From: Agrocybe praecox | Taxonomy: Eukaryota; Basidiomycota; Agaricomycetes; Agaricales; Agrocybaceae | Reading direction: 5' to 3' | Length of the DNA stretch: 64,000 nucleotides | Assembly (NCBI GenBank): GCA_964017145.1 | Contig: OZ024845.1 | Location: forward strand, 2,914,001 to 2,978,000 | Shown here: in pieces, positions 46,469 to 56,402 of the stretch | Numbering within the stretch: the first letter of the stretch is position 1 | Layout of the letters: every line of letters starts with the position of its first letter | Made by a program: the position numbers and the translations under genes | Notes under the pieces: generated by a model | Told to the model about the DNA's origin: nothing | Databases searched by the model: none | The model's input: the letters and a program-made list of their open reading frames with translations, nothing else

Positions 46469-48270
46469 TGGGTTTCCTGTGGGTTGTATAGCTTTGTAAC
46501 TTACCGCTGTCCATTCTCAGGCGTATCCGAACGTTTTTCGATGATATCTGATACTTATGAATGTCAGTAAGAAACAGGTGAGAGTTCATAAACTCCCGAA
46601 ACGAGTATTTACCTCTAAATTCACAGCCATTGACTCGCATCGCCGTTCATACCAGCAACAGCAAGCCTATTGTGTAGTCAGCTGCCTAAGTCGAAAGGTC
46701 AATAAAAACGCCTTGCAAAGAGATTGTAAGTAATGTTTCGAATGCACGCAAAGACAAAAAATACTCAGTCATGCTTCCAGGTAGAAGCCTACCGACGTCA
46801 GAAGCTCGCGGTAGATAGCTGCAAAAGTGGTGAGTGATTTATCAATAGCTGAGGTGGGGTACTCACAATCGATTCACAACATCGTTCTCGCACCGCAGAC
46901 GGCGAATTTGCACTAGCAGAGTTGCTGTACATCACCGATTGGTGTAATATTTCTGGAAATGAGTTGTAAATAGCGAATCGAATGCATGCAAGGGAGAACG
47001 ACTTACCGACTGCATCAGATCAATCCCTAGTACGTCCGCAACGTGTCTGCCTTTTGATAGAGTTGCTAACCCAAGCCTTGCAAGCCAAACGAACACCAGC
47101 ACTCGCTCTCTTACATCACACAACCCTCGATCTGCTTTGATATGTCACCCGCATCCGAACAAATGCTGGCACTTGCTGCGTTGCACTCCCTAGCCATCCG
47201 AATCGCGCTCGAAATTTTGGATCCCTCGCAGCCATTCGAAATACGGCTCTCTGTGTGCATGAGGACTGGCATAGAAGCCAAGTCGAATGCGAGGAAAGAA
47301 CAATGAATGTAGGATTCGTCTTTGCTGGGGTCGGCGGACGCGTCAATTCTGGCATGATAAAGACGATTCAACGTTGGGGTAATTGAGGACGGGATAACAA
47401 GCGGGATGGATGGTGGATGTGAGGAGAGGGATGCAGGGTCGATGAAGGATGGTGCAGAGTGGTGTTTGAAGGAAGAGTTGGCTGATACAAACGATGTTGG
47501 CCCTCGAGCAAATACCGTCATTTGTTGCCTCCTCAATGCGCCACCACACACACACACCCTTGCTTTTGCAGATCCTGTTCCGTCCTCACAGAGCCTCAAC
47601 TCTGTGGACGACCATTCACATCGAACTTCGGACACAGTTTAGAGCCGAACACAGATACAACGCTGCTCGAGTCGTCGGACAGCTCGATAAATGCAATTGA
47701 AAGGTTTCTGAACGTTGGAGTCGGGTGCTGGATGGTTGGATTGACGGCAGGGGTGACAAGACAGTGCGGGGGTGAAGAAAGAGGTGCCTGATGCGAACCT
47801 AGACAACGTCTGAGATGTGCAGAAGTGTTGCTGGATAATGTTCAAGAACCTTTGGAAACTATGATCGTACGTGATTGAACATACATACTACCAGGGAAAT
47901 AATCGACTAATGGTGAAATTTGCAGGATCCACCAAACAGAAAAGGCGCCCAGAACGTTTTCGGACGTTTAAGACTCTTTACCCACAGACACCTAGTTTTA
48001 TCCAGTAGTGCGAGACTATTTCATACCTCAAGGCCTCATCTATCGCGCCCTGCACCGTGGCAATACACCTTAACATATGTGCTTCATGAATTATGTCTCA
48101 TGCTTCGCGTTATATTTACTCACACTTCGTAGGCACATGTACGCGGCAGCCGCCAATGACCCTCGTGTTTTGGTCATCGCATACGATGCCACCGGACTCA
48201 AATGACTCGTCATCGAGAGTTTCAACTCCAACGACGTACTTAGACGTGATCGTTAATACATGTACAATTT
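46469..48270. other. No supported gene
   Basis: 1.8 kb with scattered open frames. The longest, on the minus strand (47111-47635), is 174 codons with a Ser/Pro-rich biased composition and no domain. Donor-like GTAAGT sites occur near 46727, but no coherent exon chain can be built. A minus-strand open stretch near 48130-48240 (GVETLDDESFESGGIV) could be the end of an unknown gene. Confidence 0.35.
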
Positions 48271-48379
48271 TTATTTTTATTTGTTAATGTTTTTCTTGTT
48301 TTTCTTGTCACACATCTGTGTAAGTACACGGGCGCCACATAGTACACTACTAAGAAAAAACAAACAATGATACATAATC

Positions 48380-48870
48380 AAAGACTCATACTGCCACGCG
48401 TAGCGGTGGCCCTGCAAAACAAGTAAAATAATACAAGTTAGATCGTGAGCATACGGTCTGATATTTCGTGAAAAACGTACGGCGGTTTCGAGATAGGTGG
48501 GAGCATCTTCCCACATACAACGCCTTGAAGCCTTATTATGGCTAAGTCAGGATCGCCACCGTCCACAGCTCTGTCGCATAGGGTCCAGGATTTGTTTGCA
48601 ACACAATGATATATGTGCAGACGGGTGAACTTTTTTTGTTTTTGGGTTATTGGAGACAGCAACGTATAGGGGCATGAAACACTCACGTCTAACTTGCACA
48701 GTTGGTGTATGTTGTCGGCGCTGTATTCGGTTCTTTCGGTGCACATCTTTTCCAGGGCCACTGCTAGGAAACATGTTTTTTTAACAATAATCTTCAGGGA
48801 TGAGGAACACCTGCTTACCTGCTTTTGCCTTGTCGTAGAATTGATCCATCGTCGATGGCTGAATCCGCTG
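48380..48870 (-). CDS. Small multi-exon orphan gene
   Basis: On the minus strand ATG near 48852 opens MDQFYDKAKA. A GTAAGC..CCTAG intron (about 48820-48771) leads to an exon with VALEKMCTERTEYSADNIHQ, then a GTGAGT donor near 48687. A further exon reads DRAVDGGDPDLAIIRLQGVV, ending at GTACGT near 48480, and a last short exon starts GGCCACCGC near 48416. Donors, acceptors and branch points look genuine. The product is about 120 residues with no recognised domain. Exon borders are approximate. Confidence 0.4.
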
Positions 48871-49177
48871 AGGGGTCTGAGTCGTTATGCGTGCCTTTCT
48901 GTGCTGTACCCAATGGATCTGTGATGCTGATCTGCACTTATATTAACGATATTGCATTCGAAATTCATAAGGTGTTTCGTGATCAAGCGCGCACGTCCGT
49001 CCGTAAGTCGCATTGGAGCGTGTATTTCCAATGTCTTGTGATGGTCCTATCTCTTCTGATCTGACCAGTTTGAAGCGCATCACGCAAGTCGTTGGAATTC
49101 TGGGCATGGTGTGCCATGTGCGTCGCGTCGGAATTACTGATCAAATGAGTCGTTACCCAAAACAACCAAAAAAACGG

Positions 49178-49185
49178 TATATAAG
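49178..49185 (+). promoter_or_regulatory. TATA box of the 13-exon gene
   Basis: TATATAAG 49 bp upstream of ATG 49234, a plausible core promoter position. Confidence 0.5.
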
Positions 49186-49233
49186 GGCTGTCACTTTTTT
49201 CAATCTTCCAGCGTGGTTTGACTCTTCACGAAC

Positions 49234-51866
49234 ATGCCTCCTAAAAAGAACGTCGTCCTCGAAGCACTCGACAGTGCATTTCCTCCCGGCAGTACTCCTC
49301 TGGCGCGAAGAACCGCAAAGAAGAATATCGTTGTATCTGACGATGAATTTGCACCGTGAGTTACGTTAGTTTTGTTCACTTGATCTTCCAGACTTACCTT
49401 ATCTTTTTCAGTGCTTCGTCATCCCCTGCGAAGAGAATTGGGAGGAAGAAAAAAGTGTACAAGAGCCCATCCATAATAGAATCTGAGGATGATGAGCCGG
49501 TAATGTATGTTACCGTTTTTTTCCTATGTTTTTGTTTGTTCGTGGTTCGCTCTCGCTGACCTGCCATGCATTACAGTGTGGAACCTCCCGCTCAGAAAGC
49601 GAAGCCTGTCGTCAGTGTCCCTATCGTCGAGGTGTCTGACGAATCAGGCGTTGAAGAAGATTGTGCCAAGGATGCTGTGTCCGACGCGGACGAGGACCTG
49701 GAAGGTGATGATTGCGAATTCGAGGGAGACGTTGCTGTTCCCGCGAGCGACGATGTCGACGATGACTTGGCGGACTTTATCGTTCCCGATGATGATGATA
49801 ACGAGGAAGAGGAGGAAGAGATGTGAGCATGACTCCGTTTGCACAACCGCTGAACGATTCTCACCTCACTTTATCAGCGTTAAACTTGCCCCGGACGATA
49901 GGTACGCTTCCTTGCCATGCCATATTTCACAACTGGGTCCTGATCTTTGACTTAGTATGTACGTCGATCCATCTTCGCCTACCAATGTACGTGTGAAACG
50001 GCCTGCACCCGTCACTCCTCCTCTTGCCACTAGGCGCTCTAAGGTTTACGAGGAGGCCCCTCCTGTTGTTTCTCCTCAAGCATCTCCGTAAGTTTCCTCT
50101 CCTTGATAACATAGACGGGTCTCACCACTGTCTAGTGCTAAGAAGCGCCGTACGAACATTCCGGCTGTCGTTGAGTTTGACTCTACACCCACCACTCCTT
50201 CCAGGAGGCTTCCTGTTGCCGGTAAATCGGCAGCTTCTCTGTTCGAGAAGGTCAAAGAAATCCCCGCTGCACCAGTCACGCCTTCTGCAAAGAAGACCTC
50301 CGCAAAGAGTGTTTCGACACCTGCTGCCAAACCAAAGGCAAAGAGTAGGGTTCCCAAAGTCACGTAAGTATTCTGCGACTTTGAATTTTCTTCCCATATC
50401 CTGATTGTTGGCACTTTTCAGTACTGCACCTCCTCCGGAACCGGAGACAGAGTTGAAGCCTGCTGGTGACCAGCCCTCGTCGCCTCTGACCGAGTGGCCC
50501 GAAACCCCTCCTCCTGCGCCACCTGCTACTTCTGGACGCGTTGTTCCTGCTAAAAAGAAGGCTGTCAAACCAGCTGCTGTAAGGGCTAGTGGTTGAACTC
50601 CTTCGAAGTCCTCCAAGGCTACCGCTGCGTAAGTCCCATCATATCTGTCCTTATTTTTGTGATCGCTTACCTTGTCGTTTTCAGAGTCCCTGCCCAAGCG
50701 ACATCGTTAAATTCCAGTTTACCTCAGGCATCCCCCGCTGATTCTTCTCTTAACAAGGTTTCTGTTGTTAAGACAGAGCCAGCGGTTGTGGCCAAGCCGG
50801 ATGTCTATCACAACGATCACACCCTGTACTATGTCAAGTTAGTTTGTGCACCTTTTTAATCACACTTTTTTCGACTCACTGAATATGTTCATAACGTTAT
50901 TAAAGGTCCATGCCCACGGTTTGTGAGGTCGATAACGATAATCTTCACAACAAAGAATTAGAGCTCAATGGCTACTATGACAGCCTGCCTTTGTTGAGGT
51001 AAGTAGATATTTTTGTTTTCTGCCCCTTGAATCTCGTCTTACCGCTGTTTTTAGACGTGTCGCTATACGCCCCATAAAACCGTCTACGAGTCGTGGTCTG
51101 GTCGACTTTTCTTATTGGCAAACCACGAGCGTTGGAAAGCGTCTGAACACGGTGTTAGTAACAAACCTCCTCTATTCTTTATCTTGGTGTGCTCACCTTT
51201 ATAATTATTCTCCAGTCTCCTAGCTGAAGCTCTCTCATTCGTTCGTAGCGGTCGATACATCAATCCCTCGCGTGCAAGTCCCGATATTCTCAGTGGAAGG
51301 CCTCTCTTTCCCGGTGCTACGCGCGTCGAGCTGTGCACTGGAGGTCGTGCTACGGCCATCTTCGTCTCCCCTTGCATGATCATCGATTCATACCTCCACC
51401 GCTTACACCCTCAACTTAGTTTCTCCGGCTATTTTGTGTCTGGCCTTATGCACACTCTTGAGCTGGACCGACTCATGAGTGCGGTAGGTATGGTGTTGAA
51501 TACCAATGAACTGCAGATGCATATATGGGCGGACGCGCTTAACTTTGGTACCAAGGCTCAAGGTACATTTTCTTCTAACCATCCATGTCGTCATATTCAA
51601 TGCGTGCGCTTCTTCTAGGTAACAACGCAAACACCAAAACGGGTGGCGACAGACTGGAGGGGGTGTTTAATCTCAATGCAAGCCCCACGAAGGCCAAGTC
51701 CACTCAAGTCAATCGCAATGCCGAGCTGGTCGAACCTCTTTTGTACGGCGATTCTAGTATGTATCGGAAAACTATTATCTGCTGTCTAATGTCTCAATGT
51801 TTCGCAATAGTTCCAGTGTACGACGCCAGAGGTCTGCATTTTAGTCTCAGCCTTAGCTGTTACTTT
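49234..51866 (+). pseudogene. 13-exon gene of unknown function, truncated by KDZ C
   Basis: ATG 49234. Exons: 49234-49355, 49412-49504, 49577-49822, 49878-49901, 49956-50087, 50136-50363, 50422-50628, 50685-50837, 50906-50998, 51055-51153, 51216-51562, 51619-51756 and 51811 onward, all with GT..AG introns of 47-72 nt. The N-terminal 350 residues are disordered: basic, then strongly acidic (DDDDNEEEEEE), then Ser/Pro/Lys-rich. The C-terminal part is globular (YYDSLPLLRRVAIRPIK, DFSYWQTTSVGKRL, FVSPCMIIDSYLH). The final exon starts IPVYDARG and is cut by the KDZ C end at about 51867. A TGA at 50594-50596 lies in exon 7. It is probably a nuclear protein; no family is assigned. Confidence 0.6.
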
Positions 51867-53152
51867 CATGTATCAAATCAGGCAAAAAGTAGGCTTAAGT
51901 CATACATCCATACCGGCAATAAGCCATTTGGGCACTCTGCCATCGCCTGCAGAGAGTGCAGTGCAAAATGACACCCAAAGCCGCAGCCAAATATATACAA
52001 ACAATGCAGTTTCGGGCTTTTTTTACCTGATTTTCGTTGTTGCCCAAGCATGGGTGGTTTTTTGGCGTTGAAAAGTGGGGAAATATGTTCTATATATATG
52101 TTACCACCCATTTTCACCATTTGCGCGTCTAAAATACAACGGGAATAGATGGATTGGACATATACAAAACGGATGACGCTTTTTCCAATCCAAAATTAGC
52201 AATCGTGCTAATAATAAATTGTGATAGCCAGTGATACATAATTAGGCATAATGACATCACTGTTCATAACACAGCCCCTCCGGTTTTTATATGTACCCGT
52301 TTTTCCCGGTGCATATAAACTTTGAACATAGCTCTATATAGTAATTTTCATATGTTCGGCAGTTGTTATTTTTAATTAAAAGTAGTGTACGTGATGTAAA
52401 TATGAAGTATATTGATTCAAATGGGCTCACTCATGCAAAGGGATGGGCAAAAAAAAGAAGTACACTAGTGGCTAATCGTCGTCCAGAATATCCGCACCCC
52501 CGAGTACATTGTCCTCTTCCTCCTCTTCTCCGCACTCCTCGTCGCTGCTGTCTAATGCGTTGTCGTTGTCGTTGTCGTCATCTAAGGCCGTGCTAGTGCC
52601 AGCTGCCTCGGATGCTCTACCAGAATCTTCTGTAGCGCCAGGGTTTTTTTTAGGAGGAGAAAGGGGCTTGTCCCACATTTTCTTGAAGTGGAGGCTGAGG
52701 GAGTGGTGGAGGTCGGATTGGCTCAAAGTATAGGCAGACAAACCTTCTGCCATATCTTTGGAAACATCACTTCAGCGATCTTTTTGCTCGGCCCACCACT
52801 TCGACTTCCATGCGAGGAACTGGATGACTCGACTCATCTCCTCTTTTAGCAAAGATACCTCCTCCTTCGCTCTCATGCAGCACGCACGGCTCTTTGCCCA
52901 CTCAACCATTAATAAGGCGTCTTGCTTGTCCTCGGAGGTGATGGAGTTTGGAGCAGTCCATATCCAGGACAGAGTCCTACGCGTTTCACCCGTGCCATCA
53001 CGGCGATCGTGTTGCTCGTTGAGCAAGACAAATTCTTGAGCTTCTTTGGGTGCAGGGTTCTCCACCTGGTCGTCCTCAAGGACGCCTTTCCGACCAGTCT
53101 TGGGACGGAGGCGCTCTGGGTCCTGATACCCGCGAATGTCCACATACCAGTA
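51867..53152. mobile_element. KDZ element C, left end only
   Basis: Begins with ATGTATCAAATCAGGCAAAAAG-type sequence related to the KDZ B terminus, and shares with it the TTTGCGCGTCTAAAA..GATGGATTGG segment near 52125-52160. It contains the 3' end of a transposase on the minus strand and stops abruptly at about 53152, where element D starts. The rest of C is not in the window. Confidence 0.7.
52472..53152 (-). pseudogene. KDZ transposase of element C, C-terminal fragment
   Basis: Minus-strand open frame whose conserved part reads VDIRGYQDPERL, VLLNEQHDRRDGTGETRRTL, SWIWTAPNSI, EWAKSRACCMRAKEEVSL and EEMSRVIQFLAWKSKWW. It aligns with the C-terminus of the element B transposase (VRSYEDPTKL, RRDGTGETRKTLSWIW, EEMRRVLAYLRWKAKQW). 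Going upstream, codons are readable to about 53152 and are then replaced by unrelated DNA with a stop. The acidic tail lies at about 52475-52570. It is a relic disrupted by element D. Confidence 0.82.
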
Positions 53153-53466
53153 CTACAGTGTATCGTATATAACGATAGAAAGAGTGCCTACAGTGTAGCG
53201 CTTCTAACTGATTCAAAGATCTCTTTGAATCTTTCTATCCTAGGTGAACCCAAATAGGAAAGTAGGTATTGTAGGGGGTAGGGCGGTAGTAGGTAGGTTT
53301 GGGTAGGGTATTGAGAGCGTGGTCTGGGAATGGTAGTGGTATTGCAGCAGGGGTAGGATACAGGTATTCGGGTTGGTATTAGGACCGGGCACGGTAGCTC
53401 GAGAATCGACGTGGATTTTCGCGTCTTGCCAATACACGCGGGAATGGTTTGGATCGTGCAAAAGCA

Positions 53467-53990
53467 ATGCGCGTATATGGGGGCAGATCAGAATGGGCAG
53501 GTTGGTAGGATACCGGGTTGGGTGGAAAAGATGGGGGAACCTGGGTTGGTCATAGCACCGGGCGCGGTACTCGAGAAATACACGCGGTACTGGGATGGTC
53601 GTAGCACCGGGCGCGGTACTCGAGAATCGACACGGAAACACGCGTTTCTTGAATACACGCGGTACTGGGATGGAACAGCAAATTGAATCAGCGCGGATTT
53701 CGGCAGGTTGTGAATGCAGATTTTTAGATTTGGGGTGTCCAGGGGGCTGCATTGAGATTACTACGAGGTCACCCGGATATGAAAGTAAAGTAGACTAGAA
53801 TGTGTTTTCTTTAAATCAAATTGGTATTGATTCGTCTCGTGTGTTTGCGCGTCTATATTACCCTAACTAAATTGCTAGCCTTGTATCTTTCCGCGTCTTT
53901 GAGTGATATCGCGTTTATTTTGTAGCCCAACTAAATTTGCACCCTTGTATTCCTCACATCTTGAGTGATATGGGTATGCATGTACCCCAA
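53467..53990 (+). repeat. Terminal/subterminal inverted repeat of D, left
   Basis: Matches 62199-62722 inverted. It includes a ~48-bp tandem pair around ACCGGGCGCGGTACTCGAG (about 53553-53625) and the start of the ~60-bp subterminal array. Confidence 0.8.
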
Positions 53991-54520
53991 ATCAATTCTC
54001 ACCCTTGTATTTTACGCGTCTTTGACTGATATTGCTTAAGCAAAACGCGGAGATACGAAAGAATACAATGTTGGGTACGTAAACACGCGATATAACATGC
54101 GTCGGTGAGATATTTGTTGGGGTACAAAATAGACGCAATATCAAGCAAAGACGCCGGGATATGAAACACATACAACGGTGGGAATGTAGTGGGGTAACAG
54201 TAGAAAGGCGAGCACACAAGACACGGGCAAATGAAAGAGTACAACGGTAGGAACATATTAAAGGATAGTATGGACACTCATATTATATACAACGCGGAAA
54301 ATAAACTACGCGTAGAACACAATGGTTGGAATTAGGTTAGCCAACATAATCAACGCATTACCAGTCAAAGACGCGGAAAATGCAAGAATGAATTGAGTTG
54401 CGCTACATAATAGACGCAATATCAGTCAAAGACGCGGAAGATGGGAGGGTGGCAATTCCGTTAGGGTAATGTAAATGCACGAAAACGCGAGACGCGGAGA
54501 TATGAAGCATTCCACCGGTG
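53878..54520. repeat. Subterminal array of ~60-bp repeats
   Basis: Repeated units contain CTTGTATT, CGCGTCTTTGA, TGATATTGCG and a CCCAACTAAAT-type segment. About two and a half units point one way up to a short palindrome (TTGCTTAAGCAA, about 54026), then around five to seven units point the other way to about 54520. Such arrays near the termini of DNA transposons are commonly transposase binding sites. Confidence 0.65.
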
Positions 54521-54582
54521 AATATACACAACCTTGCATGCATTTGCGTGTTGTATTTTCTCATGTCTACGCGTTCGCATGC

Positions 54583-54590
54583 TATAAATA
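54583..54590 (+). promoter_or_regulatory. TATA box upstream of the first gene of D
   Basis: TATAAATA 159 bp upstream of ATG 54749. The inverted copy carries the same box. Confidence 0.4.
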
Positions 54591-54748
54591 TATGCTACAG
54601 ACTTTGATGGTTATGTAGTGTTTACCCGGGTCCTTTGGCTTTATTTGGATGCCACGTGTGGGTTCGTTTTTTTCAGCTGGCGCGTTTCTTTCTTCCCTTT
54701 CTCCTCCGCCATACATTTGACTTCAAATTTTTTCCCTCAACTTCAACA

Positions 54749-55610
54749 ATGCCTGCTGGTGGTGCCCCATTCACAAACTCGAGCGACTATCTTCGCGCTG
54801 TCGCAGACTGCGAAGCTGTTATTTCTCAGGCTTTGCTCGCTCCACATGCTGACATTGTGGAAGTTTTGAAGGCCCAACAGCACCCATTGGTGAGTACCCA
54901 ATTGTTCAACATCATTGGTGCTCAAATTGACCTATTTTTAGGGCAATATTATGGCAACCCACAGGGCAAACGCGCTTCCGGAAGAATCCCTCAGCCCCCC
55001 ATCATTTCTGTGGCAGTTTGTCACGGATTTTTCCACCGCGTTCAAGTCAGGACAAGCGAACGATGTGTTTCGGCAAACGCAGGCGAAGGCCTATCGCTCA
55101 TTCCGACAACAACTCGACGCGGTCGCGCCAACTCAAAAGCGCGTACCCATTCCTCAAGACGCGTCAATTTTGAATGCCCAAATGTCGCAAATGCGCGTCA
55201 CACCCGTCCCTGAGCCATCCCGTGTTGTCGATTCGAACGCGCTGGAGCCCAGTTGGAATGCTTCGCCCACAGACGATGAAGAGTATGTGCCGAAGGACAA
55301 GAAAAGGAAACGCGAGGAGAGTAAAGAGGAGAAACCCCCGAAGAAAGACGCGGCGAAGAAGAGGAAGCCCCGAAGCGACCCGCCCACCCTGTCGTGCATT
55401 CCACCCAGGCGATACCACATCGCTTGCAAGGCCTGCGAGGCGAAGAAATTGGTTTGCGAGATTCGGATGCCACACCACGTCCCATCAGCAAAGCAGCGCT
55501 CAGAGCACCATCCTAACTGTGTGCGGGTTTCCAGATTTAGGCCATACCGCTCTCGACGCGCGGCCTCGCGTTCTACCTCTTTTCTTTGTTCCGGTGTCAA
55601 CTCTTCGTAA
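54749..55610 (+). CDS. KDZ D cargo gene with Lys-rich linker and partial zinc cluster
   Basis: ATG 54749 and an exon to about 54891; a GTGAGT..TTTTAG intron; then GNIMATHRANALPEES onward to about 55610. The protein has an N-terminal helical part (DYLRAVADCEAVISQALLA), an acidic/basic linker (DDEEYVPKDKKRKREESKEE) and, near 55430, CKACEAKKLVCE. That matches the first half of a fungal Zn2Cys6-type cluster, but the second CxxC half is not recognisable. From about 55480 the sequence overlaps the end of the minus-strand gene, so the two 3' ends were probably fused by a deletion. A second, rearranged copy lies at 62723-63364. Confidence 0.55.
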
Positions 55611-56097
55611 AACTTCTTGATGGCAGACATACGCGCTCCCAAATAGTTTTTGTGGGAGCCGTTCGCGTTCTCAACACCCAAAGCCACTGCAATGTTAGCA
55701 TCGATCGCGTCTTGGTACATTTGATAAGTGACTTCGTTGAGCTTCACACGGATTGTTGCAGAACCAATGGGTTTGGGCCGGTTAAGTCGCCAATTATTTA
55801 CAGTGAACGAGGCCAAACGCTGCACTAGGTTCAGCTGAAAGATGCATGTCTCCAAAAACCAAGACCAACCTTGATGTGGAGGCGAACATCAGATATTTGC
55901 CCTGTTTTATCTTCCCAGTAGGCACATATCAACGGCACAATCTTTTTCTTAGCCAACAAACAGCGCTCGTTAGGATCCGCGCATCGTCTGTATTCAGCCC
56001 GGAATGGTTTCGCAATGCGCCGCTCCTGGTCATTCAATAACCAGGGTATTGTGTTTGATGCATCAGTGGGTTGTAACATGTTGGGAGTGAGGGACAT
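55480..56097 (-). CDS. HMG-like KDZ D cargo gene
   Basis: Minus strand, ATG at 56097. Exon 1 (RRIAKPFRAEYRRCADPNER, AYWEDKTGQISDVRLHIK) ends near 55873; the intron runs to about 55837. Exon 2 carries LNLVQRLASFTVNN, YQMYQDAIDANIAVALG and ARMSAIKKFYEELTPEQRKE near 55620, which resembles the HMG-like segment of the cargo proteins of A and B, and then YGLNLETRT. Beyond this the frame runs into the neighbouring plus-strand gene, so the natural end appears lost. Confidence 0.55.
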
Positions 56098-56402
56098 TGT
56101 TCTGTTCTATGGCAATGCATTGCATCCAGTCTGAACCTTATATATATCATCTCAATTGCCTGATGTTCGGCAACAGACACATGTTTGCTGAGAGGCTTTG
56201 TTTACTGCACATGTACATACACATGGCAGGAGTGCCTTTCACCCAATCTAATCGTTTGAACACGAAGTAAGAAAGATGCAACGCGATAAAGATGAACTCG
56301 TATCCACCTTGATCATCAAGTTGGAAATAAAAATAAGTAATCCGAAAGTAGTATATAAACTTTTTCGATAAGGCTAACAGACAACAGACTACATCTTCAA
56401 GA

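Noticed and set aside
47111..47635. 174-codon minus-strand open frame
   Set aside because: Biased Ser/Pro composition, competing open frames on the plus strand and no recognised family. Not enough to call a gene.
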